Source: Gammaproteobacteria bacterium (GTDB lineage Bacteria; Pseudomonadota; Gammaproteobacteria; UBA1113). From it: a stretch of 54,781 bases of DNA. The first letter of the stretch is position 1. Each line of letters opens with the position of its first letter. The stretch is taken from contig JAJFKI010000073.1 in NCBI GenBank assembly GCA_021773295.1, positions 1 to 54,781 on the forward strand. Reading direction: 5' to 3'. Below, one piece after another: positions 44,592-54,521 of the stretch. A program made the translations under genes and the position numbers. Under the pieces are notes generated by a model. That model was not told where the DNA came from. It saw nothing but the letters and a program-made list of their open reading frames with translations, and searched no databases.

Positions 44592-44610
44592 TAGTACTAT
44601 TGCGGTCCTA
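44592..44610. promoter_or_regulatory. candidate Rrf2/SUF operator
   Basis: An inverted pair TAGTAC-N7-GTCCTA (half sites TAG-K-AC) ends 34 bases before the regulator start. It resembles the general ACT..GT core of IscR-type sites and sits just after a TATACT (44581-44586) that may be a -10 box, the usual place for autoregulation by an Rrf2 protein. I infer it to be the regulator's own site. Confidence 0.45.
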
Positions 44611-44644
44611 ATTATGGCTGGCAACGAATTATTGGAGCAAGAGG

Positions 44645-45130
44645 ATGCTGAAAATCAGTCGCATTACTGATTATGCCACCGTGGTAATGGCGTATCTCGC
44701 ACAGAACCCGGTGGATATTCATAATGCCAAAGACATTACAACACATACTCATATTGCCTTACCAACGGTAAGTAAGATCTTGAAACTACTTGCAAAGGCA
44801 GAGTTGCTGATATCACACCGTGGTGCAAATGGCGGTTATAGTCTCGCCATAGAACCTAAAAAAATTTCCATTGCTAGCATTATCAAAGCCATTGAAGGCG
44901 ATGTGGGTTTAACGGAATGCGCACATACCGATAGCCATTGCCAAATAGAAGCGAGTTGTTCTATCCGCGGCAATTGGCGCGTTATCAGCCAAATTGTTTT
45001 AAATGCATTAGAGGATATAAGTTTGTTGGAAATGGTGAGTCCCATGAGTACTCAAAGCGTATCTGTCGACAAGTTAAAGCAAGCGTTATCGGAAATGAAT
45101 ACCGAACAACAAGGCTTGCAGGATGAATAA
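44645..45130 (+). CDS. Rrf2 family SUF-system regulator
   Basis: A 161-residue winged-helix regulator of the Rrf2 family, close to the SUF-linked IscR-like group. Seen: the helix-turn-helix ITDYATVVMAYLAQ...ITTHTHIALPTVSKILKLL, GANGGYSLA, and the three-cysteine cluster ECAHTDSHCQIEASCSIRG that normally binds a 2Fe-2S cluster. It would repress the operon when clusters are plentiful. It is first in the suf operon and lies three bases before sufB. The dyad at 44592-44610 is a plausible target. Confidence 0.92.
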   Translation: MLKISRITDYATVVMAYLAQNPVDIHNAKDITTHTHIALPTVSKILKLLAKAELLISHRGANGGYSLAIEPKKISIASIIKAIEGDVGLTECAHTDSHCQIEASCSIRGNWRVISQIVLNALEDISLLEMVSPMSTQSVSVDKLKQALSEMNTEQQGLQDE

Positions 45131-45133
45131 GTA

Positions 45134-46579
45134 ATGAATGAAAATAAACAGTTAGATAAATTACTACAACAAGACTACGAACATGGTTTTATCACGGATA
45201 TTGAAAGTGATACCATACCACCTGGTTTGAGTGAAGCTGTTGTGCGTGAAATTTCAAAACGCAAAAATGAACCTGAGTTTATGTTAGAGTGGCGCCTCAA
45301 AGCTTTTCGCCATTGGCAAACCATGATAGAGCCCAAGTGGGCCCATGTGCATTATCCCCCAATTGACTTCCAAGAAATCAGTTATTTCTCTGCACCAAAA
45401 AACGCAAGTGATGGACCACAAAGTTTAGATGAAATCGATCCGGAATTATTGAAGACTTATGAAAAGCTCGGCATTCCATTAAGAGAACAAGAAATGTTAG
45501 CCGGCGTTGCCGTTGATGCAGTGTTTGATAGTGTCTCAGTAGCAACCACCTTCAAGAGCAAATTAAAAGAAATGGGCATTATCTTTTGCTCTTTCTCTGA
45601 AGCATTACAAGAGCATCCTGCATTAGTGCAAAAATATTTAGGCACCGTTGTACCGTATACTGATAACTTTTATGCGTCATTAAATGCTGCCGTATTTAGT
45701 GATGGTTCGTTTTGTTATATTCCTGAAGGTGTACGCTGTCCGATGGAGTTATCCACTTATTTTCGAATCAATGCCATGAGTACCGGTCAATTTGAGCGAA
45801 CCTTAATTATCGCAGAGCCTGGTAGTTATGTGAGTTATTTGGAAGGATGCACGGCACCGATGCGTGATGAAAACCAATTACATGCGGCAGTGGTTGAACT
45901 GATTGCCTTCGATAATGCACAAATAAAATATTCTACGGTGCAAAACTGGTATCCAGGAGATAAAGAAGGTAAAGGTGGTATTTATAATTTCGTGACTAAA
46001 CGCGGTGCTTGTCGTGGCGTTAATAGTAAAATTTCTTGGACACAAGTAGAAACAGGTTCTGCCATCACTTGGAAATATCCGAGTGTTATTTTAGAAGGTG
46101 ATAACTCTATTGGGGAGTTTTATTCCGTTGCGCTTACCAATAACTATCAACAAGCTGATACTGGCACTAAGATGATTCATTTAGGTAAGAATACTAAGAG
46201 CACAATTATTTCAAAAGGTATTTCCGCTGGTTTTGCTGAAAATGCATACCGTGGCTTGGTACGAATTGCTAAGTCTGCTGAAAATGCACGTAATTATACT
46301 CAGTGTGATTCCTTATTAATGGGTGATACCTGTGGTGCTCACACGTTCCCATATATTGAAACCAAAAATCCCACGGCTCAAGTAGAGCATGAGGCAACCA
46401 CCTCAAAGATTAGTGAAGAGCAATTATTTTATTTACAACAACGCGGCATTGAAACAGATGATGCTGTTTCGATGGTGGTGAATGGGTTTTGTAAACAAGT
46501 GATGAAGCAACTCCCGATGGAGTTTGCGGTTGAAGCGCAAAAATTACTAGGCATAAGCCTTGAAGGCAGTGTTGGATAA
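45134..46579 (+). CDS. sufB: Fe-S cluster assembly scaffold SufB
   Basis: A 481-residue SufB, the core scaffold on which SufBC2D builds iron-sulfur clusters. Seen: [21 protein letters not shown], the conserved beta-helix core with [42 protein letters not shown] (Cys of the cluster path) and [20 protein letters not shown], with the late glutamate/histidine region [22 protein letters not shown]. The spacing to sufC is short: its stop lies before the sufC ATG by ten bases. Confidence 0.97.
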   Translation: MNENKQLDKLLQQDYEHGFITDIESDTIPPGLSEAVVREISKRKNEPEFMLEWRLKAFRHWQTMIEPKWAHVHYPPIDFQEISYFSAPKNASDGPQSLDEIDPELLKTYEKLGIPLREQEMLAGVAVDAVFDSVSVATTFKSKLKEMGIIFCSFSEALQEHPALVQKYLGTVVPYTDNFYASLNAAVFSDGSFCYIPEGVRCPMELSTYFRINAMSTGQFERTLIIAEPGSYVSYLEGCTAPMRDENQLHAAVVELIAFDNAQIKYSTVQNWYPGDKEGKGGIYNFVTKRGACRGVNSKISWTQVETGSAITWKYPSVILEGDNSIGEFYSVALTNNYQQADTGTKMIHLGKNTKSTIISKGISAGFAENAYRGLVRIAKSAENARNYTQCDSLLMGDTCGAHTFPYIETKNPTAQVEHEATTSKISEEQLFYLQQRGIETDDAVSMVVNGFCKQVMKQLPMEFAVEAQKLLGISLEGSVG

Positions 46580-46589
46580 AGAGGATACT

Positions 46590-47348
46590 ATGTTAGAAAT
46601 AAATGATTTACATGTTAGCGTCGAAGATAAACAAATATTAAATGGCATTAATTTAACGGTTAATCCCGGCGAAGTGCATGCCATCATGGGCCCCAATGGC
46701 TCTGGTAAAAGCACATTGTCAAATGTGCTTGCAGGTCGAAGTGGTTACGATACTACAACTGGGCGTATTCAGTATCAACAACAAGACTTATTTGAATTAA
46801 GCCCGGAAGAACGTGCGCATCAAGGTATCTTTTTGGCTTTTCAATATCCGGTTGAAATCCCTGGTGTTAATAATATTTATTTGCTAAAAGCAGCTGTCAA
46901 CGCGAAGCGTAAAGCTAACGATGAACAAGAAGTTGATGCGTATGAATTTTTAGAATTAGCCAAAGATAAAATAAAAAAACTAGGGATAGATAAAAGTTTT
47001 CTTTATCGTGATGTCAATGCAGGCTTTTCCGGTGGCGAGAAAAAACGTAATGAAATATTACAAATGATGTTACTAGAACCGACTCTAGGCATACTCGATG
47101 AAACGGATTCTGGCCTGGATATTGATGCCTTAAAAATTGTGGCTGGTGGTGTTAATCAATTACGCAACAAAGATCGCTCTTTTATTTTAATTACACACTA
47201 CCAACGGTTACTTGATTATATTAAGCCTGACTTCGTGCATGTATTAGCAAATGGTAAAATTATTAAATCTGGAGATTACTCCTTAGCCTTAGAGTTAGAG
47301 AAAACAGGTTATGGATGGATTGAGAAAATGGAAAAGGTGTCACAATGA
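46590..47348 (+). CDS. sufC: Fe-S cluster assembly ATPase SufC
   Basis: A 252-residue ABC-type ATPase that powers SufBC2D. Seen: Walker A GPNGSGKSTLSNVLAG, signature FSGGEKKRNEILQM, Walker B GILDETDSGLDIDAL and the His switch ITHYQRLL. The start MLEIND at 46590 is chosen for the GAGGA five bases upstream and the family N-terminus; an earlier in-frame ATG at 46560 overlaps sufB. The stop overlaps sufD by four bases. Confidence 0.97.
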   Translation: MLEINDLHVSVEDKQILNGINLTVNPGEVHAIMGPNGSGKSTLSNVLAGRSGYDTTTGRIQYQQQDLFELSPEERAHQGIFLAFQYPVEIPGVNNIYLLKAAVNAKRKANDEQEVDAYEFLELAKDKIKKLGIDKSFLYRDVNAGFSGGEKKRNEILQMMLLEPTLGILDETDSGLDIDALKIVAGGVNQLRNKDRSFILITHYQRLLDYIKPDFVHVLANGKIIKSGDYSLALELEKTGYGWIEKMEKVSQ

Positions 47349-48625
47349 TAGCATTGAATGAAAGCCATTACCGTGAACAAGCACACTTAGCACAGGCTAA
47401 GCAAGAAAGTTTGCCGTGGCTAATGACACTGCAGCAAGAAGCATTAGAGCAATTACTCGCTCAAGGCTTACCAAATACACGAGTTGAAGATTGGAAATAT
47501 ACAAACTTAAAACCATTAACAAAAAAACTATTTACTATTCAGCCAGCCTCAGAGCAATTAAGCAATATCACTCTCCCAGCTAACGCACAAACCTTGGTTT
47601 TTAACAATGGGCATTTCCAACAATCACTATCGAGCTTAGAAAACACAAAAAGTATTAGTTATCATGTATTGAGTCAAGACACTTTAGACATCAAGCCTGA
47701 CTTTACCCATGAACTCGATGATATTGTTGCTACCTTAAACACAGCACTACTAACAGATGGCCTCATCCTCACGATAAAAGAAAATAGCATTATAGACACA
47801 CCTATACACATTTATCATATTAATACGGCTGAGCAAGGAATGTCACACTTAAATCACCATATTATTTTAGAAAAAAACAGTGAAGCAACCATCGTTGAAC
47901 ACCATCTCGGTGATAATGACAATAACTACTTAAGCACGATTATCACTAATGTCCACTGTTTTGATAATGCCAAGCTTAAGCATTACAAAATACAATGTGA
48001 AAGTATGCAGGCTTATCATTTAGCATCAGTGCGTTCCCGCTTGCGACGTGATAGTCAATTACAACAGTTTAAGTTTGACTTTGGCAGTCGCTTAGCACGT
48101 ACTAATAACTCTGTCAGCTTGGAACAAACTGGCGCGTACTGTCAACTATCTGGCTTATATATTACTCGTAAACAACAACACATCGATAACCATACCATGA
48201 TAGACCACCAGGTCGCTAATACTAACAGTGACGAATTCTATAAGGGCATTATCGATGACCGCTCTCGTGCCGTGTTTAACGGTAGTGTCATTGTGAGAAA
48301 AGACGCGCAAAAAATTAATGCCTGCCAATCTAACAAAAATTTATTACTCTCAGAACATGCTGAAATTGACACGAAGCCACAATTAGAAATTTATGCCGAC
48401 GATGTAAAGTGTACCCATGGGGCCACAGTAGGCCAGTTAGATGAAGATGCTTTATTCTTTTTAAGTACTCGTGGTATTGACAAAGAAACTGCTCGCAATG
48501 TGCTGACCTTCGGATTTGCTAAAGATATTTTACAATCAATTAGCCATGAAGAACTTCGTCTCAACCTGGAGCAATTAATATTAGCACAATTGCACTTGGA
48601 ACATGAACAACAGGAGCTGCTATGA
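47345..48625 (+). CDS. sufD: Fe-S cluster assembly protein SufD
   Basis: A 426-residue SufB paralogue that pairs with SufB and SufC. Seen: PNTRVEDWKYTNLKPL near the N-terminus, the beta-helix region HLASVRSRLRRDSQLQQF, IDHQVANTNSDEFYKGIIDDRSRAVFNG and KTKPQLEIYADDVKCTHGATVGQLDEDALFFLSTRGI-type C-terminal block (seen as DDVKCTHGATVGQLDEDALF). It overlaps both neighbours by four bases. Confidence 0.95.
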   Translation: MIALNESHYREQAHLAQAKQESLPWLMTLQQEALEQLLAQGLPNTRVEDWKYTNLKPLTKKLFTIQPASEQLSNITLPANAQTLVFNNGHFQQSLSSLENTKSISYHVLSQDTLDIKPDFTHELDDIVATLNTALLTDGLILTIKENSIIDTPIHIYHINTAEQGMSHLNHHIILEKNSEATIVEHHLGDNDNNYLSTIITNVHCFDNAKLKHYKIQCESMQAYHLASVRSRLRRDSQLQQFKFDFGSRLARTNNSVSLEQTGAYCQLSGLYITRKQQHIDNHTMIDHQVANTNSDEFYKGIIDDRSRAVFNGSVIVRKDAQKINACQSNKNLLLSEHAEIDTKPQLEIYADDVKCTHGATVGQLDEDALFFLSTRGIDKETARNVLTFGFAKDILQSISHEELRLNLEQLILAQLHLEHEQQELL

Positions 48626-49881
48626 CAGTGGATACTCAATCTGAACATATTACTACGATGGCTTTCGATGTTAAAAGCATTAAACAAGATTTCCCTGCGT
48701 TAGCGCAAACTGTTCATAACAAACCACTCATTTATTTTGATAATGCTGCTACCAGTCAAAAGCCTCAAGCTGTTATTGATTCACTGGTTCACTACTACCA
48801 GCATGATAATGCTAACATACATCGTGGTGTTCATACGCTGAGTGAGCGTGCCACAAAAGCCTATGAAGATGCACGTAAAACTGTGCAACAATTTGTGAAT
48901 GCTAAACATGACAGTGAAATTGTCTTTTTACGCGGTACCACCGAAGCCATTAATTTAGTTGCACAGAGTTATGGCCGAGCTAATATCGGGCAAGATGATG
49001 AAATTATTATTTCTGAAATGGAGCACCATGCCAATATTGTCCCTTGGCAAATGCTCTGCGAACAAACCGGTGCAACATTAAAAATTATCCCTATTAATGA
49101 CAAGGGCGAATTATTATTGGAAGAATACCAAGCCCTCTTTTCTAACAAAACAAAATTAGTCGCTGTTGTGCATATCTCGAATGCACTTGGCACCATTAAT
49201 CCCATAAAACAAATGATTGATATTGCCCATCAGCATGATGTTCCTATTTTAATTGACGGTGCTCAGGCAACGCCACATATGGCAATTGACGTGCAAGCAT
49301 TAGGCTGCGACTTTTATACCTTATCTGGCCACAAAATGTATGGTCCTACTGGTATCGGTGCACTGTATGCTAAAAAAGAAATTTTAGAGAAAATGCCGCC
49401 GTATCAAGGCGGTGGTGAAATGATTAAAATGGTAACCTTTGAAAAAACCACTTACAATGAAATCCCCTTTCGCTATGAAGCTGGCACTATGCACATTGCC
49501 GGCGCAATTGGTTTAGCCACAGCCATCGATTATATCCAAAGCATTGGCATCGAGAATATTGCTCACTATGAACAAGGGTTAAGTGCCTATGCACAGCAGC
49601 TTGCTGATGATTTTGATGGCTTGCGTGTCATTGGCACAGCAGCAGATAAAACGGGGATTTTATCTTTTCTATTAGACAATATTCATGCCCATGATGTGGG
49701 TACGATTTTGGACCATGAAGGGATTGCCATTCGCACTGGCCATCACTGCGCGATGCCAGTGATGCAGCATTTTAACATTCCAGCAACGGCGAGAGCATCG
49801 TTTTGTATGTATAATACCAAGGCTGAAATCAAACAGTTATTTTCTGCCTTAGATAAGGTGCGGGAGGTATTTGCCAAATGA
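48622..49881 (+). CDS. sufS: cysteine desulfurase SufS
   Basis: A 419-residue group II cysteine desulfurase that takes sulfur from cysteine. Seen: PLIYFDNAATSQKPQAVIDS, RGTTEAINLVAQS, DEIIISEMEHHANIVPWQ, ILIDGAQATPHM, the PLP lysine in FYTLSGHKMYGPTGIG, and the active-site cysteine in IRTGHHCAMPVM. The start with AGGAG six bases upstream overlaps sufD (ATGA). It also overlaps the next gene, sufU, by four bases. Confidence 0.97.
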   Translation: MTVDTQSEHITTMAFDVKSIKQDFPALAQTVHNKPLIYFDNAATSQKPQAVIDSLVHYYQHDNANIHRGVHTLSERATKAYEDARKTVQQFVNAKHDSEIVFLRGTTEAINLVAQSYGRANIGQDDEIIISEMEHHANIVPWQMLCEQTGATLKIIPINDKGELLLEEYQALFSNKTKLVAVVHISNALGTINPIKQMIDIAHQHDVPILIDGAQATPHMAIDVQALGCDFYTLSGHKMYGPTGIGALYAKKEILEKMPPYQGGGEMIKMVTFEKTTYNEIPFRYEAGTMHIAGAIGLATAIDYIQSIGIENIAHYEQGLSAYAQQLADDFDGLRVIGTAADKTGILSFLLDNIHAHDVGTILDHEGIAIRTGHHCAMPVMQHFNIPATARASFCMYNTKAEIKQLFSALDKVREVFAK

Positions 49882-50327
49882 GTGATTTAAGAGAGCTGTA
49901 TCAAGAAATTATTATCGATCATAATCGTCAACCAAGAAACTTTTATGAGATGGAAGATGCCACGCAAAAAATTGATGGCTTTAACCCACTTTGCGGCGAT
50001 AGAATTACAATTTATCTAAAAGTTGAGAATGGCATTGTAGAAAAAGCAAGTTTTAAAGGCACAGGATGTGCGATTTCCATCGCTTCCGCTTCCATGATGA
50101 CAGACAGTTTGCTGGGGAAAACCATACAACAAGTCGAAGCGGTGTTTGAGAAATTTCATCAATTAATCACAGCGGCGAAGAAACCAGAAACCACAGATGA
50201 ATTAGGAAAACTTAATGTATTAGGCGGTGTGCGTAATTATCCCTCTAGGATCAAATGCGCAACCTTGGCATGGCATGCGATGCATGCGGCCTTAAATCAA
50301 GAATCTGACACAGTAACCACAGAGTAA
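49878..50327 (+). CDS. sufU: SufU-type sulfur transfer/scaffold protein
   Basis: A 149-residue IscU-like SufU. Seen: Cys and Asp in NPLCGDRITIYL, Cys in FKGTGCAISIASASMM and Cys in PSRIKCATLAWHAM, the zinc-binding set (Cys, Asp, Cys, Cys) of SufU, with the short insertion between blocks that separates SufU from IscU. SufU accepts sulfur from SufS and passes it on, replacing SufE in this operon; no sufE or sufA is present. Confidence 0.93.
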   Translation: MSDLRELYQEIIIDHNRQPRNFYEMEDATQKIDGFNPLCGDRITIYLKVENGIVEKASFKGTGCAISIASASMMTDSLLGKTIQQVEAVFEKFHQLITAAKKPETTDELGKLNVLGGVRNYPSRIKCATLAWHAMHAALNQESDTVTTE

Positions 50328-50332
50328 CGCTT

Positions 50333-50665
50333 ATGACAGAAGATGCAAACATTGACAAAGAAACGTTAAAAGAAGCGGTCATTACCCAGCTCAAGGATAT
50401 TTACGATCCTGAAATCCCCGTAAATATTTATGATCTTGGATTAATCTATGACATCTTCGTTGAAGATAATTTTGAAGTGGTCGTTCAAATGACCTTAACT
50501 TCGCCGGGCTGCCCTGTGGCACAAAGCTTCCCGCTGCTGGTCACCGATAAAGTGCGAGAAGTCGAAGGCGTCATTGATGCGCATGTGCAAATGGTCTGGG
50601 ATCCACCCTGGGGTGTTGATCGCATGTCAGAAGGTGCTAAATTACAATTAGGAATTTTTGAATAG
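50333..50665 (+). CDS. sufT: SufT / MIP18-family (DUF59) protein
   Basis: A 110-residue DUF59 protein. Seen: LKDIYDPEIPVNIYDLGLIYDI, MTLTSPGCPVAQSFPLLV with the conserved cysteine, and VQMVWDPPWGVDRMSEGAKL. SufT-type proteins assist iron-sulfur cluster maturation, probably carrying clusters to targets. It follows sufU by five bases and is before the Rieske gene by eight bases. Confidence 0.93.
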   Translation: MTEDANIDKETLKEAVITQLKDIYDPEIPVNIYDLGLIYDIFVEDNFEVVVQMTLTSPGCPVAQSFPLLVTDKVREVEGVIDAHVQMVWDPPWGVDRMSEGAKLQLGIFE

Positions 50666-50673
50666 GAACCAAT

Positions 50674-50994
50674 ATGTACAAATGGATTACCCTAGCGAAT
50701 TGTAATGACATTGCCCCTGGTACTTGGAAAGTCACAGAGCTCGATGACGCCGAAGTACTCGTCATTAACTTAGACGACCACTTTTACGTCATCGAAGATG
50801 TCTGCAGCCACGATGGCGCCTCACTAGCCGATGGCTTTCTCGACGACGATGAAATCGTCTGCCCCCGCCACGGTGCCCGCTTTTGCGCGCGCAGCGGCGA
50901 AGTCACCTGCCCGCCAGCTTATGAAGATATCCACTCCTTCCCTGTAAAAATCGAAGACAATAAAGTCATGGCCAGAGATGATCGCTGGGATTAG
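50674..50994 (+). CDS. Rieske [2Fe-2S] ferredoxin-like protein
   Basis: A 106-residue Rieske protein of the ferredoxin (NirD/BphF-like) kind. Seen: the cluster ligands CSHDGASL (Cys-x-His) and CPRHGARF (Cys-x2-His), within the usual beta fold of about 100 residues. It probably carries one electron for cluster building or for an oxygenase; its final place in the suf operon (eight bases after sufT) favours the former. No signal peptide or oxygenase subunit is near. Confidence 0.92.
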   Translation: MYKWITLANCNDIAPGTWKVTELDDAEVLVINLDDHFYVIEDVCSHDGASLADGFLDDDEIVCPRHGARFCARSGEVTCPPAYEDIHSFPVKIEDNKVMARDDRWD

Positions 50995-51037
50995 CGCCCT
51001 CATTGACCCTTGATCGTAAACCAAAGCCACGATAGGC

Positions 51038-51057
51038 TATACTAATCACACTTCAAC
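51038..51057. repeat. partial copy of dispersed repeat end
   Basis: TATACTAATCACACTTCAAC agrees with the repeat end TATACCCGTCACACTTCAAA in 16 of 20 positions. It lies in the short leader of the DUF6632 gene, and its TATACT may act as a -10 box. Confidence 0.4.
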
Positions 51058-51073
51058 AAAAGGAATCGCCTAA

Positions 51074-51460
51074 ATGGATAAGGATGTAAAATTACGCTAT
51101 TTGAAAATAGCCCTCATTATTCTCGGTATCTTTTTTATCGTGGGTGTCTACCCACTGGTAGAATGGTACAAAATCGGTTGGCAATGGACCCCACCCCAAG
51201 ATGATTATGAACAAATGATTGTCGGTATTTATGCCACCATGGGCGTGTTCTATATACTCGCATCTCGCGATCCCACAAAGTATCTCAGCTTCATCTGGTT
51301 TAGTGTCTGGGCCAATATCGTCCACGCTACGATTATGCTGTATCAATCCATCATTGATTTAAACAATATCGCTCACTTATGGGGTGATGTACCAGCACTT
51401 TATATCGCAGCCTTCATCATCGCTTGGCTGACACCCAAAGGTAACGATCAAGTCGCTTAA
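51074..51460 (+). CDS. DUF6632-like membrane protein
   Basis: A 128-residue protein with four hydrophobic spans (residues 9-27, 50-64, 70-90 and 105-121). Seen: GVYPLVEWYKIGWQWTPPQ and DDYEQMIVGIYATMGVFYI followed by FIWFSVWANIVHATIML, a pattern I associate with DUF6632 small membrane proteins of unknown role. AAAAGGAA lies nine bases upstream of the ATG. It may be read from its own promoter or from the suf operon, 79 bases upstream. Confidence 0.75.
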   Translation: MDKDVKLRYLKIALIILGIFFIVGVYPLVEWYKIGWQWTPPQDDYEQMIVGIYATMGVFYILASRDPTKYLSFIWFSVWANIVHATIMLYQSIIDLNNIAHLWGDVPALYIAAFIIAWLTPKGNDQVA

Positions 51461-51498
51461 TTTGCGAAGGGGTCAGGTGGTGAACGTGGAGAACGTCC

Positions 51499-54400
51499 AT
51501 GATTATTCGTTTACTAACAGGAACTGAATACAATACTTCAATTGTCGACGACCAACGTCGTTTAATAAATAATATGCGTAATATGCGACGACGAGAAAAA
51601 GCTGATGTGTTAAAGCACATAGTAAATCTAATCAAAAACTCATACAATGTAACTTCTGTTGATGGTGAAATTTATCAAATAGCCTATAAATATTTAAATG
51701 AATTATTAAATTCATCAGGTTCATCCTCACCAACGCTTTTTGCAATCCCTGTAACGACTGCCACTTTAAACGCTTATACAAACCCAACGATGGCTTCAAG
51801 CTCTTCTTCCAATCAATTTTTTAGTGCATCACAAAAACTTAGTGTTAACCCAAGCCCAAGAGAAAATCTTACACCTGTATCAGCATTAAGTTCGATAACG
51901 ATAGATGCCGCTGGCTCAAATTCACCCATGATAGCTAGTTCCAGTTCAATAACAACATTAAACTTATCCCTACCAACCCAGCCACAACAAACAACAGCCA
52001 GTATTCCTTCCGGTTATACTAGTGACAAAACAGAACTTGAAGAAGATGGTGAAACCAGTTTTCAAGAATTGTATGCTTGCTTAATGCAAGATATCCCAAA
52101 GTATGCTGGTAATATGTCGTTACTTATCATGTATTCCAGCATTGTCCTCAACATGTTTATTCATATGGCTACGTTTACACCCAAAGCAGGTTATGGAAAA
52201 GCACAAGCAAGAGAATACAATAATAAGACACAGTTACAATATTTTCGTTCACAAGGAATGCATACTAATGCAAAATTATTTTGTGCGCTAACCAAGCAAC
52301 AGGGTAAGACAGGTAAAAGTCGCCTTCGCTTTAACCCTGTGTTTATCAAGTTAATATCACCACCTGACTTTCCGGAAAAATTTTGCCAGGAAATTAAAAA
52401 ACTTGATTTAAAGACAGGTTATCCAAAGCCGGGGGAAAAGGTAAGCTCTTATGTCATGACTAAGATCGCACATGCAGGCGCGCGCGAAAACAATTTTTCA
52501 ACCATAACACATGCACTTGAAATGGCTGTTAGCAATAATCAAGGGCTAAGGGAAAATGATGCCTTAATACAAAATTTGCAGCGAGTTCTTAAACCGACAA
52601 AACACATTACTGCCCTAGAGCCAAACGTGTTAATTGGCAGAAGTCTTGAGTTATTGCAGCGATTTAAAAAATTATCACATAACATATTTCCTCAGCCTAA
52701 CCTTTCAAGCAAATTATTACGCGTCCGCTTCGAGCGGGTCAACATGCTCCGTGAAAAAGCAATGCAGGCAAATCTTCAGAAGATTACGTTAGATAGCTCC
52801 CATCATCCTATAACTTGTCTACTAATACGCTTATACCCGAAATGTAATATTAACAATAGCACTTATAAAGAAGGCATCACAAACATTTTATTAAGCATGT
52901 TTGCTGCCCTTCTCAACTTCCACACAAAAAAATCAGGCATTCAGATACATACCGAAAGGCGCCAAAGCTTTGGCCCATTAAGACCCACGATAACAGATGC
53001 TGGTAATTTAACAATACGACTTTCTCTAGGAACGGAACCAGAGTTTTTTGACGAAGTCATACTTCAAAGTCTAGTAGAGTTAGATCACCTTTTAAGAATA
53101 TTTGATTTTGAGAACCCTGAAAAAACAGATCCATCAGTTAAATTAGTATTGAGCCATAAGCCTAAAGCACCTGAAAAAACAACATCCAACAAGAAAACAG
53201 ACACACATATTCGAAATAGTGTGCGTGGTGATAACAATACGTTAACGAGTTTTCAACAAGCAGAGGCTTATTTACATAATGCCTTGCAATCTGGTTCCCA
53301 GGACTACCAGGCTCAAGGAATGAGGGCCTATTTAACTGACTATGTCATTGCTAGAAAAACCCTACCAATCCCCGAGCATGTGAACGTTTATACAGGCCCA
53401 ATCCTTCCGATTCCTGCATGTACGCTCGCTTTGTTAAACAACACTCTTCTATATGCTTTGGATTTTGTAAAGCAGCTAAAAATATTGGATAATCATCAGC
53501 CTTTAGAAGGTCTGATGCATTGCTTTTATCATAGTTTACTTAAGCTCTACAACAATTGCAGTGCGGCTCAAACACTGCTTGAAAATATAGAGAAAATTGA
53601 AACTACCGAATTTTATCGAAAAGCGACGCTGTATACTGAGAATATACTAGAATATCTTATTTCTTTGGATGGGTTAGCACAAATCCATGCGATACGCACA
53701 AACAATTATAACGATCCAATTATAGCGTTACGCAATACGGAATTAAATTACTGCTCGAGGGTTCTAGAGATCCCTAGCGAACAGCTTGAATTATATTTTA
53801 CAGATAGCGGACAACAAGCCATTACAACTACTTTATTAACCCTGTCCACTATGTTACATGGCCCAGCTGCTGATGGTAAATACTACGACGCTGACGTACA
53901 TTTGTTTGGTGATACGTATTATGAAGTAGGAAGCTTTTTTGATGATGTAAAAAAAGAAGGTGGCATCAAAGAAATGCGAGTGATTGAAAAGGCTAAAATC
54001 GTTATGGCTGATGTCACTCAACTCCACCAGCTTCCCCTTGAAAAATGTCATGCCATGAAAGCACTTGTCATTGATATTACACACAACCCCGATTATTCCA
54101 ATGAGCAACTGCGTATGTTGGTAAGAAATATTCAGCAACGTGAAAATAAAGTCTGGATAGTATTTGTAGAAAGTTCTTTGAAGCACCAACAGCTGGGCTT
54201 AGATAAATATCAAACCGGACGAATTATGACTTTATCACCATCTCCTGAGTTTGTGCTTACCGAGGAAGCGCGAGATATCTTTAGCTCCATTTCAAATGAA
54301 GCAATGCATCCTTGTATTGCCTCATTTCTACAAATGGTTAATAAAATTGGACATCAGAAACTTGGCGATAATAATACTCAAATAAACCAACTAGCAATAG

Positions 54401-54510
54401 ATTCATTACCAAGCTACAGTTTATTTAGCCAAAATTCAGAAAGCGCAGCTTCTTCATCCTCAAATGCTTCGCTACGACCCACCGTGCTACCCCAAAAATC
54501 GGAAAGATAA
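51499..54510 (+). CDS. large orphan protein with Ser-rich regions and possible PLP-fold-like C-terminal domain
   Basis: A 1,003-residue protein I cannot place. Residues 75-190 are Ser/Thr/Pro-rich (ATMASSSSSNQFF-like stretches, ASSSSITTLNLS) and the C-terminus ends AASSSSNASLRPTVLPQKSE. The middle is mostly helical. The C-terminal part (about 700-965) recalls fold-type I PLP enzymes: FTDSGQQAITTTLLTL at 767-782 (like the phosphate-binding TxSGxxA helix), DITHNPDYSN at 859 onward (like an Asp/Asn-Pro loop) and VESSLKHQQLGLDKYQTG with Lys895 (like the PLP lysine). That reading is tentative. The serine-rich ends match the other orphan proteins, so an effector is inferred by analogy. No signal peptide is seen. 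GGAGAACG lies upstream of the ATG. Confidence 0.65.
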   Translation: MIIRLLTGTEYNTSIVDDQRRLINNMRNMRRREKADVLKHIVNLIKNSYNVTSVDGEIYQIAYKYLNELLNSSGSSSPTLFAIPVTTATLNAYTNPTMASSSSSNQFFSASQKLSVNPSPRENLTPVSALSSITIDAAGSNSPMIASSSSITTLNLSLPTQPQQTTASIPSGYTSDKTELEEDGETSFQELYACLMQDIPKYAGNMSLLIMYSSIVLNMFIHMATFTPKAGYGKAQAREYNNKTQLQYFRSQGMHTNAKLFCALTKQQGKTGKSRLRFNPVFIKLISPPDFPEKFCQEIKKLDLKTGYPKPGEKVSSYVMTKIAHAGARENNFSTITHALEMAVSNNQGLRENDALIQNLQRVLKPTKHITALEPNVLIGRSLELLQRFKKLSHNIFPQPNLSSKLLRVRFERVNMLREKAMQANLQKITLDSSHHPITCLLIRLYPKCNINNSTYKEGITNILLSMFAALLNFHTKKSGIQIHTERRQSFGPLRPTITDAGNLTIRLSLGTEPEFFDEVILQSLVELDHLLRIFDFENPEKTDPSVKLVLSHKPKAPEKTTSNKKTDTHIRNSVRGDNNTLTSFQQAEAYLHNALQSGSQDYQAQGMRAYLTDYVIARKTLPIPEHVNVYTGPILPIPACTLALLNNTLLYALDFVKQLKILDNHQPLEGLMHCFYHSLLKLYNNCSAAQTLLENIEKIETTEFYRKATLYTENILEYLISLDGLAQIHAIRTNNYNDPIIALRNTELNYCSRVLEIPSEQLELYFTDSGQQAITTTLLTLSTMLHGPAADGKYYDADVHLFGDTYYEVGSFFDDVKKEGGIKEMRVIEKAKIVMADVTQLHQLPLEKCHAMKALVIDITHNPDYSNEQLRMLVRNIQQRENKVWIVFVESSLKHQQLGLDKYQTGRIMTLSPSPEFVLTEEARDIFSSISNEAMHPCIASFLQMVNKIGHQKLGDNNTQINQLAIDSLPSYSLFSQNSESAASSSSNASLRPTVLPQKSER

Positions 54511-54521
54511 GTGCCGAAGTA

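Noticed and set aside
46560..46590. Earlier start of sufC inside sufB
   Set aside because: The family N-terminus and a GAGGA site point to the ATG at 46590.
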